DNA from: Acidobacteriota bacterium
Lineage (GTDB): Bacteria > Acidobacteriota > Polarisedimenticolia > J045
DNA length: 6,135 nucleotides
Direction of reading: 5' to 3'
Assembly (NCBI GenBank): GCA_020350085.1
Contig: CP070706.1
Span: 657,304-663,438, forward strand
This document shows, piece by piece, positions 1 through 5,990 of this stretch (position 1 is its first letter; every line of letters starts with the position of its first letter). The notes beneath the pieces were generated by a model. It was not told where the DNA came from. It worked only from the letters and a program-made list of their open reading frames with translations, and did no database searches. The position numbers and the translations under genes were made by a program.

Positions 1-359
1 GCATCGGCCCGGCGCTGGCCGAGCAGCGCTGCCCGCTCGACAGCAGAGAGCGACTCGTTGTGGCGCCCCAGTCTCGCCAGCACCCAGGCATGCTGCAGCG
101 CCGCCTCGGCCCGCTCGGGGTCGATCCGACGAACGCGGCGAAACAGCCGCTCCGCTCGTTCGAAATCGCCGATGTTGCGAGCTTGCTCGGCCCGCCATCG
201 CCACCAGTCGGCGCGCCGCTGCTCATCGAAGAAAGAGCGCGGGTTGCGGACGATGAGCATGCCGCTGCTGCTGCGCACACATCCGCAGGTGGCGATCAGC
301 CCCAGCAGCCATAGCAGTCCGAAGGCCAAGAAGAACGCTCTGTTGCGTCGTCGCGGCAT
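1..359 (-). CDS. TPR-repeat protein with lipoprotein-like signal (partial, C-terminus outside window)
   Basis: The reading frame runs open from an ATG at 359 down to the window edge, giving about 119 residues. The N-terminus is basic (MPRRRNR), followed by a hydrophobic stretch at residues 8-23 ending in IATCGC. Cys25 or Cys27 could be a lipidated cysteine, but neither fits the lipobox perfectly (Thr or Gly at -1), so an uncleaved signal anchor is possible. Residues about 55-115 read as tetratricopeptide-type helical pairs (GDFERAERLFRRVRRIDP, then ALQHAWVLARLGRHNESLSAVERA), with the small/large residue spacing of TPRs. Such proteins are usually envelope scaffolds mediating protein-protein contacts. 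The start is supported by GGGAG 9 nt upstream and a TATACT -10 box. Role and partners cannot be told because the C-terminus is missing. It is transcribed away from the gene at 781. Confidence 0.72.
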   Translation of the reverse strand, partial: MPRRRNRAFFLAFGLLWLLGLIATCGCVRSSSGMLIVRNPRSFFDEQRRADWWRWRAEQARNIGDFERAERLFRRVRRIDPERAEAALQHAWVLARLGRHNESLSAVERAALLGQRRAD

Positions 360-386
360 CGCCCTGAACTCCCGGCTCGCCGCAAA

Positions 387-392
387 AGTATA
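387..392 (-). promoter_or_regulatory. Probable -10 box for the TPR protein gene
   Basis: On the minus strand this reads TATACT, five of six matches to the sigma-70 -10 consensus, in otherwise very GC-rich surroundings. It lies 27 nt upstream of the ATG at 359, giving a predicted leader of about 20 nt that contains the GGGAG ribosome-binding site. No convincing -35 box sits 16-18 nt upstream, so the promoter may be weak or use another contact. Confidence 0.45.
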
Positions 393-640
393 GGCGAAGC
401 CGGCGCCAAAACGGCCCGATCGGCCGCAGCTACAGCTCAGGCGGACAGTTTCGAACGGCTCGGCACTCGCGGAAGCCTCGGCCGACGTCTCCCGATAGGA
501 CCGGTCACGACTCGTCGGCTCCGTGCACTCTGCAGGAGACATCTCGGGCAGCTGCGGCTCACGCGCGGGAAATGTCAGGCTCAGCTGGTCGATTCCTGAT
601 CGCACGCCGAGAGGAGACGCGTTCCGGCAGGACGATCCGA

Positions 641-661
641 CGCGGCGGAGCGTCCGCCGCG
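641..661. repeat. Perfect 9-bp inverted repeat with 3-nt loop
   Basis: CGCGGCGGA at 641-649 pairs perfectly with TCCGCCGCG at 653-661 around the loop GCG. Eight of the nine pairs are G-C, so the RNA hairpin would be very stable on either strand. No U-tract follows on either side, so it is not a canonical Rho-independent terminator. It lies 120 bp upstream of the gene at 781 and could act as a leader structure, a terminator of a short transcript, or a protein-binding palindrome. Chance is possible in GC-rich DNA. Confidence 0.5.
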
Positions 662-780
662 CGGCGGGCAGGATGTAGTACCAGACGCTTCACCTGGCCC
701 CCCGCGCCCGATCTGGGTTACGCTCTAAACTCAAGACGTTCTGGGCTGCCCGGGCCCCACGGCGTCGGAAGGAACCATTC

Positions 781-1512
781 ATGAGAATGCCGCGGCTCGT
801 CGCCTCGCTGGTTGGTCTACTGCTCGCTTTGGGGACCGGTTTCGCCGACACGTACGTCGTCGAACAGCTGCACACCGACCCGGTTCAGATGATGGGCAAG
901 ACTCGGGGCGGCAAAGACGTGCGCAACACGCTGTGGATCGGCTCGGACCGCATCCGACGAGACGAAGGTGGAGACTCGAGCGTCATCGTTCGTCTCGACC
1001 AGAGCAAGATGTACATCGTGAATCACAAGGAAAAGAGCTACGTCGCCACAGATCTTCCCCTCGATGTCGGAAAGCTGTTTTCTCCCGAGATGGCGCCGAT
1101 GATGAAGGCGATGCTGGAGGGCATGAAGTTCGAGGCCAAGGTCACGCCGACCGAGGAGAAGAAGAAGATCGGTGAGTGGAACTGCAGCCGCTACGACGTG
1201 GAAGTCAAGGGCGGCATGATGAACATGACCAGCACGGTGTGGGCCACGAAGGACGTCCCGATCGACCTCGATGCGATCAAGGCGATGTACGAGGCGTTGA
1301 GCGGCATGCAGCCTCAAATGGCCCCACTGATAAAGGAGATGGCCCGCATCGACGGTTATCGCGTGCTGCAGGAGTCGGAAATCTCGCCGATGGGGATGAA
1401 GATGAAGACGACGGAGACGTTGGTCTCCGTCGAGAACAAGCCTGCCCCCGCCGGGACGTATGATCCACCCGAAGGCTACAGCTTGAGCCCGTTCCTGGTT
1501 CCCACGAAGTAG
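781..1512 (+). CDS. Secreted methionine-rich DUF4412-like protein
   Basis: The 243-residue product has a signal peptide: basic start MRMPR, hydrophobic core at residues 7-19, likely cleavage after GFA22. There is no lipobox, so the mature protein is probably periplasmic. The body looks like DUF4412 and related beta-rich periplasmic families of unknown function: early strands (TYVVEQL, NTLWIGSDRIRRDEG, SSVIVRLDQSKMYIVNHKEKSYV), a methionine-rich helix (residues 103-116), IGEWNCSRYDVEV with the only cysteine at 135, and the closing PAPAGTYDPPEGY. About 20 of 243 residues are Met, clustered at 103-115, 146-149, 176-187 and 204-208. The start is supported by GGAAGGAA at 767-774, with AAGGA 7 nt before the ATG. 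The next gene begins 114 bp downstream. Ligand and function are unknown; the family assignment is from memory of its pattern and is moderately sure. Confidence 0.8.
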   Translation: MRMPRLVASLVGLLLALGTGFADTYVVEQLHTDPVQMMGKTRGGKDVRNTLWIGSDRIRRDEGGDSSVIVRLDQSKMYIVNHKEKSYVATDLPLDVGKLFSPEMAPMMKAMLEGMKFEAKVTPTEEKKKIGEWNCSRYDVEVKGGMMNMTSTVWATKDVPIDLDAIKAMYEALSGMQPQMAPLIKEMARIDGYRVLQESEISPMGMKMKTTETLVSVENKPAPAGTYDPPEGYSLSPFLVPTK

Positions 1513-1626
1513 TGGGCACTTCCCGGAGCGGGTCGGGGCAGGGTTTGGCACAACAGGCTGGCGATTGATCGGCGCCATCGGTCATGAGACACGTGCGAGG
1601 CGCGCGGGTCTCGCCGGCCGCCGACG

Positions 1627-2730
1627 ATGACAATGCCGACTCTGGGCGAGAAGCTACGCGGCGAGCGGGAAAAACGCGGCGTCGACCTCGAAGACGTCGC
1701 TCAGGTCACGCGTATCCGCGAACGCTTTCTTTCAGCGCTCGAGCGAGACGCGCTGGCCGAGCTTCCCGGCGGCGCGTTCAACAAGGGTTTCGTGCGCGCC
1801 TACGCCCGCTATCTGGGCCTCGATCCGAGGCTGCTCGTTCGCAAGTACATCGCGTTGGAGGACGAGCAGATCCTCGCGGGTAAGCTTCCTCCACGCGGAG
1901 ACATCCTCGAGAAGCTGCGTCAGAGTGCCAAGTGGGGGCGCGCGACGCGGGCTCGCCTGGGACGGCGCGCGCTCGCCATCGGTCTGGCCGTCGGCGCGCC
2001 GTTGCTGGTAGGCGTCGGCGGTTTGGCGCTCGCTGCGTGGTACGGCGTGCTCCCGCTGCCGAGGGCACTGACCGATCAAGACTCCTCCACTCGATGGCGA
2101 AGCACCGTCACGCAGGCCGCGACGGCTCGCGAGGCTCAGCCTGATACGCTCGAAGATGCGGCTGTCTCATCCGAGGGTGCTGCGAGCACGGCTCGTGCGG
2201 ATCAGGAGGCGACTCGAGCAGCCGACGCGGCAGAGACTGCGTCATCACCAGACTCGGCCCGAGAGCCCGTGGTTGAGGACTCATCCTCTGGTGTACCGGA
2301 GCAGGCTCCTGCTCTGACTTCGCCGGCGCACCAGCGTCAGCGGCCGGCTCCCGTACCAGCGCGCGCCATCGAGCCGGCCGATGCGACCGCCGATGCTCCC
2401 AGCGAGAGTCATCTTTCCGTGATCGACTCCGGCGTGGGTACGGGTGTGGTCGACCGTCAGCTAAGCGGCCGCGCCGAGCGCTTCGAGGAAGGCTCGATCA
2501 TCGTCTTCTGGACACGCGTCGTCGGTGGGCGGTCGGGAGACAGCATCCATCACGTCTGGATTCACGAGGGCGAGCGGATCGGTCTCGCCGTGCTGCCGCT
2601 CGGGGGCGCGCACTGGCGCACGCACAGTCGCCGCGCTCTGGTGCCCGGATCGAGCGGTCGCTGGACAGTCGAGGCGCGCGATGTAGAAGGTCGACTACTC
2701 GCCACGCATACGTTCTCGTGTGAGCCATAG
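1627..2730 (+). CDS. RodZ-like HTH membrane protein with C-terminal DUF2914-like domain
   Basis: The 367-residue product has three parts. Residues 5-75 are a RodZ-type (HTH_25) helix-turn-helix: LGEKLRGEREKRGVDLEDVA, then a helix ending ALERD, then FNKGFVRAYARYLGLDP. In E. coli RodZ, Phe60 and Tyr64 of the matching segment contact MreB; the equivalents here are Phe51 and Phe55. Residues about 114-140 are a single transmembrane helix with basic residues before it, placing the HTH in the cytoplasm. Residues 146-265 are a low-complexity Ala/Ser/Glu/Pro linker. Residues about 280-366 resemble DUF2914: IIVFWTRVVG, HHVWIHEGE, WRTHSRRALVPGSSGRWTVEARDVEGRLL. RodZ normally ends in a different periplasmic domain (DUF4115). 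An in-frame stop at 1585-1587 and no intervening ATG or GTG fix the start at 1627 or 1633; no clear Shine-Dalgarno is visible. Likely a cell-shape or envelope protein; I withhold the symbol rodZ because the C-terminus differs. Confidence 0.88.
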   Translation: MTMPTLGEKLRGEREKRGVDLEDVAQVTRIRERFLSALERDALAELPGGAFNKGFVRAYARYLGLDPRLLVRKYIALEDEQILAGKLPPRGDILEKLRQSAKWGRATRARLGRRALAIGLAVGAPLLVGVGGLALAAWYGVLPLPRALTDQDSSTRWRSTVTQAATAREAQPDTLEDAAVSSEGAASTARADQEATRAADAAETASSPDSAREPVVEDSSSGVPEQAPALTSPAHQRQRPAPVPARAIEPADATADAPSESHLSVIDSGVGTGVVDRQLSGRAERFEEGSIIVFWTRVVGGRSGDSIHHVWIHEGERIGLAVLPLGGAHWRTHSRRALVPGSSGRWTVEARDVEGRLLATHTFSCEP

Positions 2731-2779
2731 CGCTCGCGTTGGGCCGACGACGGCAGTAGACGGTCCTGCGGCCGAGCGC
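2730..2779. repeat. 7-bp inverted repeat between the RodZ-like and DUF4199-like genes
   Basis: GCGCTCG (2730-2736, starting on the last base of the stop codon) is repeated inverted as CGAGCGC (2773-2779), with a small inner hairpin GCCG-ACGA-CGGC (2743-2754). The right arm abuts the candidate -10 box at 2781. It could be a weak terminator structure for the upstream gene or an operator, but no U-tract follows and chance is not excluded. Confidence 0.3.
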
Positions 2780-2780
2780 G

Positions 2781-2786
2781 TAGAAT
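2781..2786 (+). promoter_or_regulatory. Candidate -10 box for the DUF4199-like gene
   Basis: TAGAAT, five of six matches to the -10 consensus, lies 38 bp before the ATG at 2824 in GC-rich DNA. No good -35 hexamer is found 16-18 nt upstream. If real, the gene is transcribed separately from the RodZ-like gene, whose stop is 93 bp upstream of the start. Confidence 0.35.
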
Positions 2787-2823
2787 CCGCCCACTTTGGC
2801 GCCGAGGCGCGGAAAGGAGTGCC

Positions 2824-3306
2824 ATGAATGCGATCGTCAAGTGGGGGCTGATTCTCGGCGTCGCCGTGGAAATCTGGACGTACATCTGGGGCTTCACGGG
2901 CCTTTACAGGACGCCGACCGGGGCGATGATCATCGTTCCGCTGTTCATCCTGACCCAGATCGTCGTGCTCGTGCTCGGCCTGCGCCACACAGCCCACCAG
3001 GGCCGCTCCTACTGGCCCCAGGTCGGTGCAGGCACGGCGATGTCGCTCGTCGCGGCGGCGGTGATCTTCGTCGGCGCCATGCTGTTTACGACCGTGGTCT
3101 TTCCGGAGTATTTCGCCGAGGTCCGTGCGGCTGGCGAGGAGTTGATGCGGGCCCAGGGAGCGAGCGAGGATCAGATCGCTCATCGCCTCGGTGCGCCCGG
3201 TTCGCAGTCCTCGCTGGCCAACGCGCTGGCGGGCGCCGTCGGCACGATCATCACCGGCTTTGTCGTCTCTTTGGTGATCGCGATCTTCGTTCGCCAGCGC
3301 GCCTGA
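2824..3306 (+). CDS. DUF4199-like four-helix membrane protein
   Basis: The 160-residue product has four predicted transmembrane segments at about residues 5-25, 33-53, 68-92 and 132-156. A soluble loop of about 40 residues (PEYFAEVRAAGEELMRAQGASEDQIAHR) lies between helices 3 and 4. This arrangement (opening with KWGLILGVA, amphipathic charged segment before the last helix) fits the DUF4199 family of small inner-membrane proteins of unknown function. Length is typical of the family. The start is supported by a strong AAAGGAG at 2813-2819, with a rather short spacing of 4 nt before the ATG. It is followed by a convergent gap, so it is the last gene of the plus-strand group. No catalytic motif is seen; the assignment rests on topology and pattern. 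Confidence 0.78.
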   Translation: MNAIVKWGLILGVAVEIWTYIWGFTGLYRTPTGAMIIVPLFILTQIVVLVLGLRHTAHQGRSYWPQVGAGTAMSLVAAAVIFVGAMLFTTVVFPEYFAEVRAAGEELMRAQGASEDQIAHRLGAPGSQSSLANALAGAVGTIITGFVVSLVIAIFVRQRA

Positions 3307-3357
3307 AACAAGACGCGCTCGATGATCCACACACGCCGATCGTGAGAGGAGCGTGGG

Positions 3358-3392
3358 GTCGCGACGGGCGGAGGAACGGCTCCCGTAGCGAC
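3358..3392. terminator. Terminator-like hairpin between convergent genes
   Basis: The arms GTCGCGACGGG (3358-3368) and CCCGTAGCGAC (3382-3392) pair over 11 positions with one G-A mismatch, leaving a 13-nt loop. It sits in the 147-bp gap between the stop of the DUF4199-like gene (3306) and the stop of the oppositely oriented small membrane gene (3454), where a bidirectional terminator is expected. No U-tract follows on either strand, so it is not a classical intrinsic terminator. The rest of the gap shows no other structure. Confidence 0.4.
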
Positions 3393-3453
3393 GATCTCGC
3401 TGCGCCCGTTTCTGGGGTGGGGTACGGTCGCTGCGAAGGCCCAGGCGATGGTC

Positions 3454-3711
3454 CTACGAACGATTGCCGGTTCGAAACTTACTCCCGAGGAGCTGACCGG
3501 CGAAGTACGCCGCCGCTAGCAGGGGCAGGCGCGTCCAGCGCCATTCCACTCCGGCGAGCAGTCTGACGAGGATCACCAACGGCACCGGCACGTGGACGGC
3601 AGCAAACCAACGTAGCGAGAACTTGCGTGTGCCGGCCCGCCAGAACCCGAACGGCACATTCACGAGCAGAACAACGACGGCCACCGCGATGAGCTTCAGG
3701 CTGACTTCCAC
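3454..3711 (-). CDS. Small three-helix membrane protein downstream of gpmI
   Basis: The 85-residue product is hydrophobic with three predicted membrane segments at about residues 4-24, 35-55 and 60-76. Between the first two is a basic, aromatic loop (FGFWRAGTRKFSLRWF), and the C-terminal tail is basic. I do not recognise a named family, although the pattern resembles short conserved hypothetical membrane proteins of environmental bacteria. The start is a GTG at 3709-3711, only 12 nt after the gpmI stop, with no good Shine-Dalgarno, so translation coupled to gpmI is likely. The clear transmembrane pattern and position make it more credible than other short frames here. The function is unknown; nothing in the sequence links it biochemically to glycolysis. 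Confidence 0.72.
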   Translation of the reverse strand: MEVSLKLIAVAVVVLLVNVPFGFWRAGTRKFSLRWFAAVHVPVPLVILVRLLAGVEWRWTRLPLLAAAYFAGQLLGSKFRTGNRS

Positions 3712-3723
3712 GAGTCTGCGGTC

Positions 3724-5373
3724 TCAAGCGAGAAGAGACGGCAGGTAATCTTCTGGAGGCTCGAAGCCGAGAAGCTCGAGCACCGACGCCGCGACGTTGG
3801 CGAGGCCCGCCTCGGGAAGATCGTCGCGCAGCGTGAGGGGCGGGCCGCTCTTGCGGTAGATGATGAACGGCACCGCGTTGAGGCTGTGGCTCGTGCGCGA
3901 CTTTACCCGGCCGTTCTCGTCGCGCTTCGGCTGGCCCTTCTTGTCGCGCTCGGCCATGTCGTCGGCGTTGCCGTGATCGGCGAGCACGATCAGCGTGGCG
4001 TCGGTCGCATCGACGCCCTTCATCAACCGCGCCAGGCACAGATCGACCGTTTCGACGGCGATTACCGTGGCATCGAACCGGCCGGTGTGACCGACCATGT
4101 CGCCGTTGGGGTAGTTGATGCGCAAGAAACGGTGCCGGCCCGACCGGAGCTCCTCGAGCGTCTTGTCGGTGATCTCGGCGGCTTTCATCCAGGGCCGCTG
4201 CTCGAACGGCACCCGATCGGACGGGATCTCGACGTAGGTTTCCGTCTCAGCGTCGAATTGGCCGCCGCGGTTTCCGTTCCAGAAGTACGTCACATGACCG
4301 TACTTCTGCGTCTCGGACAGGGCGAACTGCGTCACGCCCGCCCGCGCGAGATACTCCCCCAGCGTACGATCGATCGCTGGCGGCGGCACGAGATACGTCT
4401 TCGGGATCTGCAGGTCGCCGTCGTAGAGCGTCATGCCGGCGTAGAGCACATCGGGTCGGCGGCCCCGGTCGAACTTGTTGAACGCCTCGCCCTCCTCGAA
4501 GGCCCGGCTGATCTCCAAGGCTCGATCGCCGCGGAAATTGAAAAATACGACAGCGTCCCCGTCGCGAATCGGACCGACGGGCTCATCCTCATCGGTGATC
4601 ACGAACGGCGACATGAACTGGTCGATCAGGTCGTCCTGCTCGCGACGATACGTCTCGATCGCTTCTGTGGCCGAGGCAAACCGGCGGGCCTCGCCGTGAA
4701 CGTGCGCTTTCCAGCCGCGCTCGACGATGCTCCAATCGGCCTCGTAGCGATCCATGGTCGTGACCATCCGTCCGCCGCCCGAGGCGATGCGGTAGCGCCG
4801 ATCGACGCCGCCATTGAGCTGGGCCAGCAGCCGCTCGAGCCGCTCGACGTAGGTCAGCGCCGAGCGCTCGGGAACATCGCGGCCGTCGAGCAGCGTGTGC
4901 ACGTAGAGCTTCGGAAAGCCTTGCTCGTTGGCTTTCTCGATCAGGGCGTGGAGGTGTTTTTGGTGGCTGTGGACGTTGCCGTCCGAGAGCAGGCCGATCA
5001 GGTGCAGCGCGCCTCCACGCTGGCAGCGTTCGGCAATCGCTCGCCAGACGTCGCTTTCGAAAAGCGAGCCGTCGGCGATCGCTTGATTGACCAGCTTGGC
5101 TCCCTGATCGACGATGCGTCCCGCTCCGAGGGCGTTGTGGCCCACCTCGGAGTTGCCCATGTCGTCGTCGGAGGGAAGACCGACGGCGGTGCCGTGCGCC
5201 CGGAGCGAGCGCGAAGCGGCGTTCTCGCGCAGCCAGTCGAGCGTGGGCGTGCGCCCCACCTTGACGGCATCCCACGCGTCGCCCCGCCCGAGGCCGATGC
5301 CGTCGAGCACGGCGAGCAGCAACGGTCCGGTTGTTCGTTTGATGCGACGAGAAGGACGCAGCGTGAGGCTCAT
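3724..5373 (-). CDS. gpmI: 2,3-bisphosphoglycerate-independent phosphoglycerate mutase
   Basis: This cytoplasmic enzyme interconverts 3-phosphoglycerate and 2-phosphoglycerate in glycolysis and gluconeogenesis, using two metal ions (usually Mn2+) and a phosphoserine intermediate. The 549-residue product keeps the family's active-site set: LDG with Asp24, DMGNSEVGHNALG with the catalytic Ser75, DGNVHSH (His135), DGRD (163-166), TMDR (206-209), NFRGDR (279-284), Lys356 in SETQKYGH, DMVGHTG with Asp425 and His429, ADHGN with Asp466 and His467, and SHSLNAVP with His496. It appears intact and active. It is longer than the E. coli enzyme (514 residues), partly from a basic N-terminal tail and a charged insertion at about 473-493 (AERDKKGQPKRDENG). 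An in-frame ATG at 5400 exists, but the ATG at 5373 has GGAGGT 8 nt upstream and starts closer to the conserved core, so I chose it. A Bor-like gene lies 93 bp upstream and a small membrane gene 12 nt downstream. Confidence 0.97.
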   Translation of the reverse strand: MSLTLRPSRRIKRTTGPLLLAVLDGIGLGRGDAWDAVKVGRTPTLDWLRENAASRSLRAHGTAVGLPSDDDMGNSEVGHNALGAGRIVDQGAKLVNQAIADGSLFESDVWRAIAERCQRGGALHLIGLLSDGNVHSHQKHLHALIEKANEQGFPKLYVHTLLDGRDVPERSALTYVERLERLLAQLNGGVDRRYRIASGGGRMVTTMDRYEADWSIVERGWKAHVHGEARRFASATEAIETYRREQDDLIDQFMSPFVITDEDEPVGPIRDGDAVVFFNFRGDRALEISRAFEEGEAFNKFDRGRRPDVLYAGMTLYDGDLQIPKTYLVPPPAIDRTLGEYLARAGVTQFALSETQKYGHVTYFWNGNRGGQFDAETETYVEIPSDRVPFEQRPWMKAAEITDKTLEELRSGRHRFLRINYPNGDMVGHTGRFDATVIAVETVDLCLARLMKGVDATDATLIVLADHGNADDMAERDKKGQPKRDENGRVKSRTSHSLNAVPFIIYRKSGPPLTLRDDLPEAGLANVAASVLELLGFEPPEDYLPSLLA

Positions 5374-5381
5374 CCGCCTGG

Positions 5382-5387
5382 ACCTCC
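5382..5387 (-). promoter_or_regulatory. Ribosome-binding site that fixes the gpmI start
   Basis: The minus strand reads GGAGGT, a near-perfect Shine-Dalgarno, 8 nt before the ATG at 5373. It lies inside the frame that would be coding if the upstream ATG at 5400 were used, which argues for the shorter protein. Confidence 0.85.
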
Positions 5388-5400
5388 GTGGAAGGCACAC

Positions 5401-5430
5401 ACGATAGCACCGGTGGGCTGCAGCAGTCCG
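5401..5430 (-). promoter_or_regulatory. Candidate gpmI promoter with extended -10
   Basis: On the minus strand TGC-TATCGT gives an extended -10 (TGn plus four of six matches at 5401-5406). An 18-nt spacer separates it from CGGACT (5425-5430), which matches only the GAC core of a -35. Transcription would begin about 20 nt before the gpmI ATG, just ahead of its ribosome-binding site. It would allow gpmI to be expressed independently of the Bor-like gene. Confidence 0.4.
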
Positions 5431-5466
5431 CTCGCGCCCATCAACGTGATTCGGGGTCAGGCCGGG

Positions 5467-5937
5467 TCAGTGGGCGGCAGCGATCTTCTCGCCCTCCACG
5501 GTAAGGCCGTAGCGCTCTCTGAGCGCCAGCTTCACGGCCTCGAGATGTTCCGGCGCAGACCACTTGACGAACTCGAGGAAGCGCGGATCGGTGACGATTC
5601 GCGAGACCTGCCGCTCGTCGAGCTCCAGCTCGGCCGTGCTGCCGTCGGCGCAGCGGATCGTGACGGTCGTCGGGCTGTAGATCACACCGATCAGGGCCGC
5701 CACGAGCCCGTTGAGAAACGACGTCTCCTCGTGGATCGTCGCGTTGCCCGACGGGCAGATTCTTTTCAAGTCGAGGTTTTCGTCACCGATCAGCCCAAAC
5801 AGCCAGTGGTGATGCCAATGCTCGTAGACGATCTCGCCTGCGGGCGCACCCGCGCCGACGGTGTAGGTGTGCTTCATGCATCCGGCCATCACGACGACAC
5901 ACGCGAGGCCGACGACGACGACGAGCGGCCGAGTCAT
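5467..5937 (-). CDS. Bor/Iss-family outer-membrane lipoprotein with C-terminal extension
   Basis: The 156-residue product begins with a lipoprotein signal: MTRP, hydrophobic residues 5-18, then MAGC with Cys20 as the lipidation site. Met at +2 gives no inner-membrane retention signal, so outer-membrane placement is likely. Residues 24-97 match the layout of lambda Bor and its relative Iss: YTVG near the mature N-terminus, a His-rich HWHHHW (40-45) before LFGLIG, LKRICPSG with Cys61, ETSFLNGLVAALIGVIYSPTTV, and IRC with Cys96. Bor and Iss contribute to serum resistance in E. coli; that role should not be transferred here. About 60 extra residues (97-156), charged and probably helical, go beyond the usual Bor end. 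A frame open to 6114 exists, but the ATG at 5937 has GGGAGGA 6 nt upstream and directly precedes the signal peptide. No phage genes surround it. gpmI starts 93 bp downstream on the same strand. Confidence 0.83.
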   Translation of the reverse strand: MTRPLVVVVGLACVVVMAGCMKHTYTVGAGAPAGEIVYEHWHHHWLFGLIGDENLDLKRICPSGNATIHEETSFLNGLVAALIGVIYSPTTVTIRCADGSTAELELDERQVSRIVTDPRFLEFVKWSAPEHLEAVKLALRERYGLTVEGEKIAAAH

Positions 5938-5943
5938 GAGATG

Positions 5944-5950
5944 TCCTCCC
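5944..5950 (-). promoter_or_regulatory. Ribosome-binding site that fixes the Bor-like gene start
   Basis: The minus strand reads GGGAGGA, 6 nt before the ATG at 5937. With the lipoprotein signal starting right there, this rules against the longer frame beginning at 6114. Confidence 0.85.
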
Positions 5951-5990
5951 GTTCTGGGACGGCAGCAGGCCAGGGGAGGGACCGCTCCGC

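Larger units (their letters stand above)
360..780. other. Divergent intergenic region, no gene found
   Basis: This stretch of 421 bp separates the minus-strand TPR gene from the plus-strand gene at 781. It holds the -10 box of the TPR gene at its left end and a perfect GC hairpin at 641-661. Near the right end TAAACT (726-731) could be a -10 for the gene at 781, but no -35 accompanies it. An open frame at 572-784 has an arginine/serine-rich composition without hydrophobic pattern or family resemblance and overlaps the next start, so I do not call it. No tRNA-like or riboswitch-like structure was recognised. Confidence 0.6.

Noticed and set aside
572..784. A 70-codon plus-strand frame in the divergent intergenic region
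   Set aside because: Arg/Ser/Gly-rich composition, no ribosome-binding site of note, no family resemblance, contains the 641-661 hairpin, and overlaps the well-supported start at 781.
817..1578. A 253-codon minus-strand frame opposite the DUF4412-like gene
   Set aside because: The protein is His/Arg/Leu-rich with no domain pattern, while the plus-strand gene has a signal peptide, ribosome-binding site and family-like pattern. It is an antisense shadow.
1566..1584. Possible hairpin TGATCG / CGGTCA after the DUF4412-like gene as a terminator
   Set aside because: Only six pairs including a G-T wobble, with no U-tract; too weak to call.
2695..3330. A 211-codon minus-strand frame opposite the DUF4199-like gene
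   Set aside because: It is rich in Asp/Arg/His/Gly, typical of antisense translation of a GC-rich membrane-protein gene, and covers the promoter region and the end of the RodZ-like gene.
5455..5470. Short direct repeat GGGTCAG twice at the end of the Bor-like gene
   Set aside because: Seven bases, two copies, no structural context; expected by chance.
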